From the NCBI RefSeq assembly GCF_013116825.1, contig NZ_JABFNS010000044.1, positions 1 through 60,394 of the forward strand: 60,394 nucleotides of DNA, read 5' to 3'. The position numbers and the translations under genes are program-made. Of the stretch, positions 30,471 to 38,926 are shown piece by piece; the first letter of the stretch is position 1; every line of letters starts with the position of its first letter. The DNA comes from Myxococcus xanthus. GTDB taxonomy: Bacteria; Myxococcota; Myxococcia; Myxococcales; Myxococcaceae. The notes below the pieces were generated by a model, which saw only the letters and a list, made by a program, of their open reading frames with translations, was not told where the DNA came from and ran no database searches.

Positions 30471-31917
30471 TGTCCACCCCCAGCCCCACGGACGCGAAGG
30501 CGCCTGGCCGCAGCGTCCCTTCCGCTGTCGGGAAGAGCAGCGTGCCCCCCTGCCCCACCGCGTACAGCTTCCCACCCAGGAAGCGCCATCGCGCCTCGGC
30601 CGAGGCGAGGTAGCGCGCTCCTGGCTGGCCGGCGCCCATCGCCACGCCGCCCACCCCCACCGAGAGGTTGCGGTGGAAGAGCTGCGTCTCCAGCCGGCCG
30701 TCTACGTCCACGCGGTCCCAGTTGAAGACCTCGGTGCCCATCGTCAGCCGGAAGTGGCGCTGCCCCAGCACGCTCAGGCTCTCCGCATCCCAGCTCAGAA
30801 TCACCTCGCCGTAGGCCGAGTACCCGTCCGGGAAAGGCGCGTCCGCCTGCGGCAGGGCAGTCGGGCCCGCCACCTGGAAGCGCGCCAGCTCGTAGTCCGG
30901 GCCGAAGGCGCCCTGCCGGAAGCCTCCGCGCTGGAGGCGGCCCTCCAGGCGCGCTCGCAGGTCCATCCTCGAGGTCAGGTACTCCGCGCCCAGCCCCGCC
31001 ACCGCGCCCCACGCGCCGCCCTCGCCGGGACGACCGCCCCAGCCCACATTCGCCTGCAGTTCGAAGCCCCCCTCGGGATTGCGGCGCCGCACGAGCATGG
31101 CCGTCCCATCCAGGTGGGCCAACGTCATCGGCTCCGACGTCCCTCCCGCCTTGCCCCAGTCATGCACCGCGGACAGCGCCAGCGTGTACTGCATGGGGTA
31201 CGGCTGGCGGCCCACGAGGAGGTGCTGCATGTCCAGGACGACTTCCGCCCCCATCAGCCGCGCGCCCAGTACGTCCGAGGCAAAGGCCTCGACGTAGAGG
31301 GGCCTCAACATGCCCGTCACCACCGCGCCGGCCGGGTGGTAGTCGGGGTTACCCCGGTTGTTGTAGCGGCGCACCAGGTGCCCGGACAGCAGCGTGTACG
31401 ACTCCAAGGCGCCCACCCACACGAAGTTCGGTGCGTCGCCTCCCACCATCAGGTTTTGCACCATCTGGCCCCAGTCGGAGAGCTCATCCCAGTCCTCCTT
31501 CCGCACTAGGCTGCCGCCCGCCTCTCCGCCCCACATGCGCAGTCGCACCGGAGCGCCCAGCTCGACTTGGAGGAAGCCTGGTTTGACGACCTCCAGTCGA
31601 GGGTGGAGCTGCAGGAAGCCCTCATCCGTCCTCGCCCCACGGCGAGGCAGCAGCGCCCATGTCGTGGTCTCCAGGCTCAGCCGGTTCGCCCAGCCAGAGC
31701 CCGAGCTGGACGAGGCCGGCTCCTCCTCGACCAGGGCGTCCCCCTCCTCGACCAGCGCATCCCCCTCGTCCACGGATGGCTCGAGCAGCGCATCCCCGCC
31801 TGCCTCAACGGGGTCGACTTCCTCCTCGGCCACGTAGTCTTCAGGATAGGCAACCTCCTCCGCCCACCCCGCTCCGGGTAACACCAACAGCAACACGACG
31901 GCCCAGCGCATGAACAT
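30460..31917 (-). CDS. outer-membrane beta-barrel protein (SitB position)
   Basis: 485 residues; ATG 31917 has AGGAG 6 nt upstream. Signal peptide MFMRWAVVLLLVLPGAGWA, then a very acidic linker with repeated EEGDALVEE. The rest alternates polar and hydrophobic residues as in a beta barrel (FLQVELGAPVRLRMWG, FELQANVGWGGRPG, HFRLTMGTEVFNWDR, LSVGVGGVAMG) and ends in a short barrel-like strand. It is the first gene of the operon and overlaps the toxin gene by 11 nt. A role in toxin delivery is inferred from position. Confidence 0.75.
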   Translation of the reverse strand: MFMRWAVVLLLVLPGAGWAEEVAYPEDYVAEEEVDPVEAGGDALLEPSVDEGDALVEEGDALVEEEPASSSSGSGWANRLSLETTTWALLPRRGARTDEGFLQLHPRLEVVKPGFLQVELGAPVRLRMWGGEAGGSLVRKEDWDELSDWGQMVQNLMVGGDAPNFVWVGALESYTLLSGHLVRRYNNRGNPDYHPAGAVVTGMLRPLYVEAFASDVLGARLMGAEVVLDMQHLLVGRQPYPMQYTLALSAVHDWGKAGGTSEPMTLAHLDGTAMLVRRRNPEGGFELQANVGWGGRPGEGGAWGAVAGLGAEYLTSRMDLRARLEGRLQRGGFRQGAFGPDYELARFQVAGPTALPQADAPFPDGYSAYGEVILSWDAESLSVLGQRHFRLTMGTEVFNWDRVDVDGRLETQLFHRNLSVGVGGVAMGAGQPGARYLASAEARWRFLGGKLYAVGQGGTLLFPTAEGTLRPGAFASVGLGVDNAR

Positions 31918-32268
31918 CGACGTCTCCTGTGAAGGCCCCGACGAAGGGGCAATGGACAGAGGCTTCCCGCTCAGTCCGGCAGGGCGCCGGACTGCGGGGT
32001 GAATGCATTGCATTGAGGGAGTCGCCGGCCGGCCGACTGGGCCAAGCCATAGGCAGACGTGTCACGCCACGGCGCCAGGAAGCCTGGCCCCGTCCCAACA
32101 GCAGGCACACGCGTCACGCCATGGCACCGGGCAAGGCCCGGCTCCGCTTACGACTCCAAACGTGAATAGGGATGACTGAGGAAGGGCTCCTCAGCGCCCG
32201 TCAGGCATGCGGCCCAACGAAGCGCAGACGGCTTCTCGGCGCACGACGACCGCCAGCACGTGCCTCAC

Positions 32269-32454
32269 ATGGCAGTGCGGGAGGTCCTCTGCGCAGCGCG
32301 AGAGCCCAACGCCTGCTTCGATGCGGAGTTAGGAAGGTGGATCAAGTGCGTCGCCCTCGGGGCGCCCTCCGAAGCCACCAAGGAAGCGCGCAGCCGCGCG
32401 CATGCACTCCAGCACAGTGGGGAACACATCGCCCTCCAGGGCACGCCAGAATGA
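32269..32454 (+). CDS. doubtful small protein (61 aa)
   Basis: MAVREVLCAAREPNACFDAE... ends in QHSGEHIALQGTPE. Codon use is compatible with coding, but there is no ribosome binding site and no recognised domain. It may be the remnant of a larger gene. Confidence 0.3.
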   Translation: MAVREVLCAAREPNACFDAELGRWIKCVALGAPSEATKEARSRAHALQHSGEHIALQGTPE

Positions 32455-32460
32455 ACTAGA

Positions 32461-32481
32461 CCAATAGGTATAGTCCATTGG
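32461..32481. promoter_or_regulatory. operator-like site 1 (AGGTATAGTCCATTGG)
   Basis: CCAAT at the left and ATTGG at the right form an inverted repeat around AGGTATAGTCC. It resembles the sequences before the two XRE genes (AGGTACAGTTGATTGG and AGGTATACTCCATTGC). No start codon sits at the matching distance here. Confidence 0.45.
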
Positions 32482-32556
32482 ACCCCAGATTGACATTCGG
32501 CACAAGCCCCCAATGCCGGAAACCCACGAAAGGGTTTGGAGGCAGCGCTCGCGAGG

Positions 32557-33501
32557 TTAAGGGAAGGTGATGTTGCCCAGGGTGATTGTGCGGCGCATGT
32601 CTGAATCCCAGAGCTTCAGCGTGAAGCCCCCTTGCGGCCCCCCCGATGCGAACTCAGCCTCCACCACCACGCGCTGGGTATCCGAGCCCGGGGCGACGGG
32701 GCTGGACTGCCACACTTGAAGCACCTTCAGCTCCTCGTTGGCCTTGCCCCTGAGCGTCGCTCCCACTGCCGTCCACGGTTGGTCGTCCCCTCGTGACATG
32801 AGGGTGACCTCAACAGCCACCCTGCGGGCTGCGCGATATGCATAGACATACTGCTTGGCCGCGGCCCCGCCCGGGGTCATGGTCACGCTCTTTGTCAGGT
32901 CGCGGAAGTCAACACCTCGCCTGCTGACGACATCTGCCGAGATGAGTCCCGTCAACCCATCAGGAGCACTTCGCTCCGCGCGCAGGCGCTCATTTTCCTC
33001 CCTGCACTGCTCGGCCTCAATGCGCGCCTGCCGGACCTCCTCCTGGTATGTCTCGACGTCCCTCCTACGCCGATAGACTTCGACGAGCGCCTCTGACCGT
33101 GCCGGGTGCGAGACCAGGACAAACGTTGCACTTGCCGGGGCCGCCCCATCATGGAAACGCACCGTCAACTTGAGCCGCTCTCCCGCGGAGATCTTCTCGG
33201 ACGGGACCAAGCGTAAGGTGGTGAGACCAGCGTCCACCACCGCGAACCGCTCGCGTCCCTCGAGCGTCAGCCCGTCTCGACCCACCTCCGAATCGAAGAT
33301 GAACACCGTCGAGAGCCCTGGGCTCACCGCCACTTCAACTGCTGGCTGAGCATCATCAGAGACCAGCTCGACTCGGCGAACGCTCAGTCCCACGGAGGAG
33401 GATGAAGGCGACTGAGCCAGAGCCGGCCCCCCGCCTGCGAGCAGGAGGAAAAGAAGACCGGCCGACACTGAATGACGCACTCGACGATTCTCCTGGACCA
33501 A
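32557..33501 (-). CDS. DUF2381 (TIGR02268) secreted protein
   Basis: 314 residues with signal peptide ending near GGGPALAQ. The opening VRRVELVSDDAQPAVEVAVS, the coiled middle (EEVRQARIEAEQCREENERL) and the ending MRRTITLGNITFP are typical of DUF2381/TIGR02268, a paralogous family of myxobacteria usually encoded beside a Ser/Thr kinase, as here (52 nt downstream of the kinase gene on the same strand). Predicted periplasmic or outer-membrane associated. A GTG nearer the signal peptide is an alternative start. Function unknown. Confidence 0.85.
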   Translation of the reverse strand: MVQENRRVRHSVSAGLLFLLLAGGGPALAQSPSSSSVGLSVRRVELVSDDAQPAVEVAVSPGLSTVFIFDSEVGRDGLTLEGRERFAVVDAGLTTLRLVPSEKISAGERLKLTVRFHDGAAPASATFVLVSHPARSEALVEVYRRRRDVETYQEEVRQARIEAEQCREENERLRAERSAPDGLTGLISADVVSRRGVDFRDLTKSVTMTPGGAAAKQYVYAYRAARRVAVEVTLMSRGDDQPWTAVGATLRGKANEELKVLQVWQSSPVAPGSDTQRVVVEAEFASGGPQGGFTLKLWDSDMRRTITLGNITFP

Positions 33502-33553
33502 GCCAGCGGTGACTCCGCTGGCGACTCACGGGCGCCTGCAAAACAGCGACTTG

Positions 33554-35515
33554 TCATTCAAACTCGCTCACTGCCTTAACGGAAACGGCAGAGAACACGC
33601 GCGCCTTACCGGTATCCCCTCCGCCACCCTCTATTTCCAGCCCGCGGTTGCCAGAGGAGTCCAGCACCTCCAAGCATACAGGGAAGCTTCCTTTGCTCGT
33701 GCGCGCCCGAGTCAGGCGAACATAAACGCGGTCGGCAATAATGAGGCGCCCAGATAGAGTGGCCTTGTCCGAGCCCAGGATAATCTGCGCAGCGCCTTCC
33801 CTCACCGTTACGTATTTTGAATCCCCCCGGATGAAGCTCGCACCCGCATCGTCCCCAATGTCCATGCCGAGCATTTTCATGCCCTTGGTGGCACCCGACG
33901 GGCAGGATTCAGGATCCGGAGCCGGGCGCACCTGTGGGCCCGAGCAGGCCAGTGCGCCGCAGAGGGCCGTCGTCGCCAGGGCAGTGCGGACGCTCCTCGC
34001 GGCCTTTTTCGCAGGCGCTGGCGGGGAGGAAACGGTGTCATTCTGGGGGGTCGTCACGGTTGCAGTCACCTCGGGAAGCGTCGCAGGGGGCGCGACGGCC
34101 GCAGGTGTTGCCTCCGGCCCGATGGGAGCTGCGGCCGGGGCAGCTTGAGGTTTCTTGGCATATGCCGCTACTTCTTGGCCGGGGTCGGACTGCGGCTGCG
34201 GTGCGGCCGTCCGCAGTGAGAAGTACGCCCCAGACGCGAGGGCCATGGCCAGCAGCCCCGCCCCCAGCACACGCCCCAGCCGGAGTCGCGAGAGAAACGA
34301 GCGCCGCCCTGCCTCGACGACGGGGGCCACAGGCGCCACTAGCAGCGCGGCGTCCGCCTCCATCGCGGCTTCCGCCCCCACCCCGGCCTCGAGCGCCAAG
34401 CCCGGCAGCTGCGCCTCCACGGGCCGCGTGGCCGCAGGCACCAGCGGGGCCTCGGGCGGCAATGCCGCGGGCCTGCCTTCGCCTGGGACTTCCGGCAGCT
34501 CCGGCCCCGGCGCCTTGCCACGACGCATCTGGCGCAGGGGCCGCTTCGCCCACCGCTCCAGCTTGTTCACCTTGCCCTCGTTCTCGGTGGTGGCCGAGTT
34601 CGGGCCATAGGCGTCAAACAGGGGCGTGTCCCATGCCTCCCCTTCCGCCCCGGACAGGAGCTCCTCCAGGGCCGCACAGACAGTGCTCGCGTCGGGACGC
34701 GCAGCAGGGTCCTTCTCCAGCAGCCGCATGCACAACATGCCCAGCCGCTCCGGGACGAAGCGATTGACGTAGTGAGGGGGTACGGGCGACTTGCCAATGA
34801 CACTCTGGACGTACTCCGCGTCCGTCCCCGCGTCGAAGGGCAACCTCGCCGTGAGGAGGCGGTAGAGGACAGTGCCCAAAGCCCACATGTCGTCCGAGGG
34901 AACGGACACGTAGCGGGCGCCCGACTGTTGGTCCATGTGCTGCTTCCAGAAGAGCCAGGCCTCGGGTGGCCGGTACTCCATCGTCCCCGGCGGCAGCATG
35001 GACTGGGTGACGCCGGGCGCGCCCCTGTAGTCCCCAATCCCGTAGTCCACCAGCACCGCCAAGCCGTCCGCGTCGCGCACCATGACGTTGGCGTCCTTCA
35101 CGTCCCGGTGCACCACTCCCGCCTCGTGCGAGGCCTCCAGCGCCCGCGCCATGTCGAGCGTCACCTTCGCAATTCGCCGGGCACAGGGGTTCTCATCCTT
35201 CACCCACGCGCTCAGCTTCCGGCCCTCCACGTACTCCATGGCAATGAGGGCAAAGTCGCGCTCCTCGGCCTGCCAGTAGGTGAAGCCGCGAATCCCCACC
35301 ACGTTCGGGTGCGTCAAGCGCAAGAGGATGGAGACTTCCTTCTCCACCCGCCCCTCCACGCGCTGCCGCTCCACGAGCTTCAGCGCGCAGGGCTGCCCGC
35401 CGTTCGTCGCGAGGTACACAGTGCCGAAGCCACCTCGGTCCAGCTGCCTCACCACCGTGTAGCCCATCACCGAGTCCCCAGGGGACAGCACGGCTGGGGG
35501 GCCGTTGTCCCTCAT
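33554..35515 (-). CDS. membrane Ser/Thr kinase with C-terminal lipoprotein-like domain
   Basis: 653 residues. Kinase domain ~15-290: DRGGFGTVYLA loop, CALKLVE Lys, VVHRDVKDANVMV catalytic loop, VDYGIGD in place of DFG, MEYRPPEAW activation end. A Pro/Ala-rich segment and a membrane helix (GAGLLAMALASGAYF) follow. After it comes RTALATTALCGALACSG, which looks like a lipoprotein signal peptide but is internal, then a beta-rich domain (VTVREGAAQIILGSDKATLS, VYVRLTRARTSKGSFP). So the gene joins a cytosolic kinase to what is elsewhere a separate secreted protein. It is co-transcribed with the DUF2381 gene. Confidence 0.88.
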   Translation of the reverse strand: MRDNGPPAVLSPGDSVMGYTVVRQLDRGGFGTVYLATNGGQPCALKLVERQRVEGRVEKEVSILLRLTHPNVVGIRGFTYWQAEERDFALIAMEYVEGRKLSAWVKDENPCARRIAKVTLDMARALEASHEAGVVHRDVKDANVMVRDADGLAVLVDYGIGDYRGAPGVTQSMLPPGTMEYRPPEAWLFWKQHMDQQSGARYVSVPSDDMWALGTVLYRLLTARLPFDAGTDAEYVQSVIGKSPVPPHYVNRFVPERLGMLCMRLLEKDPAARPDASTVCAALEELLSGAEGEAWDTPLFDAYGPNSATTENEGKVNKLERWAKRPLRQMRRGKAPGPELPEVPGEGRPAALPPEAPLVPAATRPVEAQLPGLALEAGVGAEAAMEADAALLVAPVAPVVEAGRRSFLSRLRLGRVLGAGLLAMALASGAYFSLRTAAPQPQSDPGQEVAAYAKKPQAAPAAAPIGPEATPAAVAPPATLPEVTATVTTPQNDTVSSPPAPAKKAARSVRTALATTALCGALACSGPQVRPAPDPESCPSGATKGMKMLGMDIGDDAGASFIRGDSKYVTVREGAAQIILGSDKATLSGRLIIADRVYVRLTRARTSKGSFPVCLEVLDSSGNRGLEIEGGGGDTGKARVFSAVSVKAVSEFE

Positions 35516-35683
35516 GGCGACTTCCTCGAGACTCTGTAGGACAGCAGGACTGCGGCCACGCGCATGCGACTCCCTCCCCGGCGCCGGTCCACGCTACCAG
35601 AAGCCCGGGGAAATCGTGCGAAGTCTTACCCTACCTCCAGCCACCAGCCGCAGAGGGTTTCAAGCCTATCTCAAGGTAAATCC

Positions 35684-35713
35684 AACTAGACTATCAGGTA
35701 CAGTTGATTGGGA
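35684..35713 (+). promoter_or_regulatory. operator/promoter site before XRE gene 1
   Basis: AACTAGACTATC followed by AGGTACAGTTGATTGG directly before ATG 35714. TACAGT would serve as a -10 only 9 nt before the start codon, so the mRNA would be practically leaderless. AACT...AGTT forms an inverted repeat across it. Confidence 0.5.
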
Positions 35714-36088
35714 ATGTACATCCACCCTGACGCCCGCGGCTTCGCCCTTCCGAAGGAGCCCTCCCGTCCCTTGCCCAGCATCGTCGGCGGCACCCTCCGC
35801 GCAGCCCGCCTTCGCGCTGGCCTGAAGCAGACAGAGGTTGCCCAACTCATCGACATCTCCCCTATCGTCTACAGCCGAATCGAGCGCGGCCGAATGCTTC
35901 CCAGCGTCCAGACGCTGTACCGTCTGTGCTCCGCGCTCCGCACCACTCCCAACGAGTTACTGGACTACCCCGCCTCACTGCCACCGGACGTCGTCACCGC
36001 CGCCAAGGAGGCCCTGCTCCGCCGTGTGCGCCAGTTGGACGTGCACCAGGCGCTCGCCCTCATCCAACTCCTGCCGGACGTGCGTTGA
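35714..36088 (+). CDS. XRE-family (HTH_3) regulator 1
   Basis: 124 residues. HTH_3 domain at ~22-80: GGTLRAARLRAGLKQTEVAQ, LIDISPIVYSRIERGRMLPS, VQTLYRLCSALRTTPNELL. The C-terminal tail is helical (LLRRVRQLDVHQALALIQLL). Start ATG 35714 (a TTG 6 nt earlier is possible). It lies divergent from the kinase gene and 51 nt before a related regulator, and probably binds the shared motif in front of both. Confidence 0.85.
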   Translation: MYIHPDARGFALPKEPSRPLPSIVGGTLRAARLRAGLKQTEVAQLIDISPIVYSRIERGRMLPSVQTLYRLCSALRTTPNELLDYPASLPPDVVTAAKEALLRRVRQLDVHQALALIQLLPDVR

Positions 36089-36114
36089 TGGATGGTACTC
36101 CCTTGACAACTGGC

Positions 36115-36139
36115 AATTCAGGTATACTCCATTGCACCT
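36115..36139 (+). promoter_or_regulatory. operator/promoter site before XRE gene 2
   Basis: CAATTC then AGGTATACTCCATTGC. TATACT (36123-36128) is a good -10 ending 11 nt before ATG 36140, so the 5' leader is at most a few bases. TTGACA lies 14 nt upstream, too close for an ordinary -35, which suggests dependence on a regulator. Confidence 0.5.
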
Positions 36140-36487
36140 ATGAACGAACAGCTTGCAGCGCACCTGGGCTCCATCGCCCGCCTTGCTCGGGAGCAGATGA
36201 GTCTGACGCAGGTCCAAGTCGCGGAGCGCGTGGGGCTGGCCTCTGCCGTCTACAGCCGGATTGAGCGCGGGCACATGATTCCCAGCGTCGAGACGCTGAA
36301 GAAGTTGTGCATCGAGTTGATGGTGAGCCCCGAAGACATGATGGGGCTCACCGAGTCCCCCAACAGCGGGAGTCCAACTCGTCCGGACGACGACGTCACC
36401 TTGCGCCGGCTTATCTTCCTCGCGCGGAAGCTCGATGCGGCGAAGCTGGACGCCCTCGTCCGCATCACCACCGAGTTGGCCCGCTGA
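36140..36487 (+). CDS. XRE-family (HTH_3) regulator 2
   Basis: 115 residues. HTH_3 domain: IARLAREQMSLTQVQVAERV, GLASAVYSRIERGHMIPSVE, TLKKLCIELMVSPEDMMGL. The tail LRRLIFLARKLDAAKLDALV resembles that of regulator 1 in type. It is paralogous to regulator 1, with the same near-leaderless arrangement and the same motif upstream, like self-regulating controller proteins. Confidence 0.85.
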   Translation: MNEQLAAHLGSIARLAREQMSLTQVQVAERVGLASAVYSRIERGHMIPSVETLKKLCIELMVSPEDMMGLTESPNSGSPTRPDDDVTLRRLIFLARKLDAAKLDALVRITTELAR

Positions 36488-36681
36488 AGCTGCGCCCCGT
36501 GGGCGCCCGCCCCTCCAGCGCCAGGCTGCTTGCGGCCGACGCTCCGGCGTCTCCAAGCAGGGAGCAGACCTGGCGGGAAGAGCCCCATACCTCGGGGCTC
36601 TGCACCGGAGCACGCGCCCCCCAACCGAGCGGACCCCGGCGATGACGGAGCGCCTCCCCGTCCGAAGGAGGAGGCACCCCG

Positions 36682-37065
36682 CTACGCCGCGCCGCGCTCC
36701 CGCAACTCCGCATCCACCTCAGCGAGTAACTTCTCCAGGCGCGTCTTCTGCAACTGAAGGCGGGAAACGTCGTCCAGCCCCGCCTCTGGGTCGCTGCGGC
36801 GCTCCTTCGGTGGGTCGGCCTCCAAGTCCTCACGCACCTCCACGATGAGGACATCGCCCGCGCGGATGTTCGCGTCACACCACGTCAGGTGCTCGCGGTA
36901 CTCCCTACCTTCAGAGCCGCCCACGTGGAGTGTGAATTCAGGGATGGCGCTGGTCTCGTCGTCAGGGCGGCGCACCCACGACAGGATGGTGTGGAGGACT
37001 CCGAAGTCCGGCAGCCCCGCGGTGGTGAGGTGCTCGCCATTGCGAAGGACGCGAAAGCAGAGCAT
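36682..37065 (-). CDS. hypothetical protein after the degenerate kinase
   Basis: 127 residues, ATG 37065, 7 nt after the kinase-like gene, so one operon. It starts MLCFRVLRNGEHLTTAGLPD with a beta-rich domain (PEFTLHVGGSEGREYREHLT, AGDVLIVEVREDLEADPPKE) and ends in a coiled coil (LQLQKTRLEKLLAEVDAELR). Unrecognised; probably cytosolic and a partner of the kinase-like protein. Confidence 0.75.
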   Translation of the reverse strand: MLCFRVLRNGEHLTTAGLPDFGVLHTILSWVRRPDDETSAIPEFTLHVGGSEGREYREHLTWCDANIRAGDVLIVEVREDLEADPPKERRSDPEAGLDDVSRLQLQKTRLEKLLAEVDAELRERGAA

Positions 37066-37072
37066 CGGCGGC

Positions 37073-38242
37073 CTACTCCTTCTTCGGGAGACCCAACTCG
37101 TGCTTCTCCAGCCCATCCGGGTAGATGCCGGCCTCGCCGAACTCCACCAAGTCCCTCAGTACCCCGCCCTCGGACACGACACGGGCGGCCTCCTTGGCGG
37201 CTTCCGCTCGCCCATAGGGCTCGCGGAGCTCGGCGTGGGCGACACCACGCAGCGCATCCCTCATGTCCGCCGCCGTCGCGAAGCGCTCCTCGGGGTTGCG
37301 GCGCAGCGCGGTGTGCAACACCGCCTTGATGTCCTGGCTGAGGTGGCCCACCGCCTTCTCGACGACGTCCGGAGTGAATGCCTCCATGAGGGCCTGCATC
37401 TGCTGCAGCGGCAACGAGGGCTGCGACTCCGCGACAAACCGGCTCTCTTTCGCCACCACTGGGACGTCGCGCACCTCGAAGAGGTGTTTGCTCGTCAAGA
37501 CTTCCACGAGCAACACCCCCAGGCTGAAGACGTCGGAGCGCGGCGTCAGCCCTTCCTTGCGCAGGTACTCCGGAGAGGCGTAGGCCACGTCCCCGCGCAG
37601 CAGATTCTCCGGCGACTCCTCCCGCCCCACCAGCAGCGAGAATGCCGAGCCGAAGTCCAGCACCTTCACCTCTCCATGGAGGCCCAAGGCGATGTGCCGG
37701 GGACTCACGTCACGATGGACGATGCCTAGGGGCACACCCTTCTCTGACGTCAGCGTGTGCGCGTAGTGCAGCGCGTCCGCCACCTCCGCCCCCACATACA
37801 AGCCAAAGCCCTCCGAGAGGGGCTGCCCTCGAACCAACGCCGCACACACCAGCGTCTCCAGCGAGGGCCCACCCACGTACTCCATGATGGCGTAGGGGGC
37901 GTCCTCCTCCTCATCCACCTGCATATGGAAGACGTGCGCAATGTTGGGGTGGTTGAGGCGAAAGGCCAGCTGCACCTCTTCAATCATCCGCTTGCGCATC
38001 ATGTACGTGGATGGGCTGGCAATTCGGCGAACCAGGGAGAGGCCAGCCAAGACTCCATCCGCCACCCGCCGCTCCACCTTCAGGAGCTTCTCGCCATTCG
38101 AACGCACCTCGACCTCCCGCACCGCCTCGTAACGCACGCCCTCCACGTCGAAGAGGAAGCGCGGCGCGCTGGGGCTAGGCGGGGTGGGGAGTCTGGACGG
38201 TAACTCCTCCGTCGACACTTCATCTTCCGAACGCTTCGTCAT
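37073..38242 (-). CDS. degenerate Ser/Thr kinase (probable pseudokinase)
   Basis: 389 residues; ATG 38242 has AGGAGG 10 nt upstream. The kinase C-lobe is present: MEYVGGPSLETLV hinge, IVHRDVSPRHIALG, VLDFGSAF, and AYASPEYL. The glycine loop is missing (VRSNGEKLLKVERR), the ATP-binding Lys position reads SLVRRI, and the Asn of the catalytic loop is His. Three changes at nucleotide-binding positions argue against normal phosphotransfer. There is no membrane helix. It may be a scaffold or regulatory kinase-fold protein working with the 127-residue partner. Confidence 0.8.
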   Translation of the reverse strand: MTKRSEDEVSTEELPSRLPTPPSPSAPRFLFDVEGVRYEAVREVEVRSNGEKLLKVERRVADGVLAGLSLVRRIASPSTYMMRKRMIEEVQLAFRLNHPNIAHVFHMQVDEEEDAPYAIMEYVGGPSLETLVCAALVRGQPLSEGFGLYVGAEVADALHYAHTLTSEKGVPLGIVHRDVSPRHIALGLHGEVKVLDFGSAFSLLVGREESPENLLRGDVAYASPEYLRKEGLTPRSDVFSLGVLLVEVLTSKHLFEVRDVPVVAKESRFVAESQPSLPLQQMQALMEAFTPDVVEKAVGHLSQDIKAVLHTALRRNPEERFATAADMRDALRGVAHAELREPYGRAEAAKEAARVVSEGGVLRDLVEFGEAGIYPDGLEKHELGLPKKE

Positions 38243-38496
38243 GGCTGTGAATCCTCCTGAAAGCAGGGGCGCGGCCCCACGGACACCGAGATTCGCCATT
38301 GCGGCAAATCTCCCGGAGCCACAAGGTCTAGTTGACTCGACCGTCGAATTAACATGACCTTCGGGAGCTTGTGAAGCCCTCTACCACTCGTAGCGAACAG
38401 GCCACCCCAAGCGCGCCAATCCCTATCCAGGGTGAAAGAGACCCCAGCCTCGGCCTCAGACGCTGGGCTGGGCAGCCCGCAAAGGAAACATGCATC

Positions 38497-38877
38497 GTGA
38501 CTGAAGCCGTTGATTGGGGGCCGATTCGCGCACTGGCGCGTCGTGTCCTCACCGAAGGAGAGCGCCTGGCCCTCACGCGGAAGGAGAAGGCGCTGCTGAA
38601 GCGCACGGCCGCCGAGGTGGGCATCAGCGACGGCGAAGCCAAGAGCGCACTCGCTACGGAAGAAGGAGCGCTGGGCCTGCTGCAAGAAGAATCTCGGCGC
38701 ATCCGCGAGGGCACTCGCCGGCTCATGGACGCGCTGTACCGGATGTACCAGCACAAGGACAAGGGGGACTTCCTCAGCGCCCGCCAGGAGATGCGGGACG
38801 TGCTCGCCGTGGAAGTCGTGCCTCACTACCGCGCTATCGCCCAGGGGCAGTTCGACGCCATCGCCGACGAGCCGTAG
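38497..38877 (+). CDS. DUSAM domain protein
   Basis: 126 residues from GTG 38497 (TEAVDWGPIRALARRVLTEG). The pattern LLKRTAAEVGISDGEAKSAL, IREGTRRLMDALYRMYQHKD, GDFLSARQEMRDVLAVEVVP is the DUSAM domain, known only from myxobacteria (Stigmatella, Myxococcus). Function unknown; all-helical, cytosolic. It is transcribed away from the pseudokinase gene. Confidence 0.85.
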   Translation: MTEAVDWGPIRALARRVLTEGERLALTRKEKALLKRTAAEVGISDGEAKSALATEEGALGLLQEESRRIREGTRRLMDALYRMYQHKDKGDFLSARQEMRDVLAVEVVPHYRAIAQGQFDAIADEP

Positions 38878-38892
38878 CGACGAGCTGCAGGA

Positions 38893-38912
38893 GCGCCCTC
38901 CGAAGAGGGCGC
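38893..38912. terminator. hairpin between convergent genes
   Basis: GCGCCCTC, CGAA tetraloop, GAGGGCGC: a perfect 8-bp stem lying between two convergent genes. It is bidirectional by position and lacks a long T-tract. Confidence 0.65.
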
Positions 38913-38926
38913 TTCGCGGCCCACAC

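Larger units (their letters stand above)
31918..32556. other. intergenic region between divergent operons
   Basis: It contains a doubtful small gene (32269-32454) and the operator-like site at 32461-32481. The segments TCACGCCACGGCGCCAGG (near 32064) and TCACGCCATGGCACCGG (near 32114) repeat each other about 50 nt apart. Confidence 0.4.

Noticed and set aside
29541-30725. 394-codon plus-strand frame inside the lipoprotein toxin and barrel genes
   Set aside because: It crosses the boundary of two genes with good motifs on the minus strand; composition is typical of a shadow.
32484-32570. Leaderless TTG gene downstream of the operator-like site at 32461
   Set aside because: The 29-codon frame has no coding character and overlaps the end of the DUF2381 gene.
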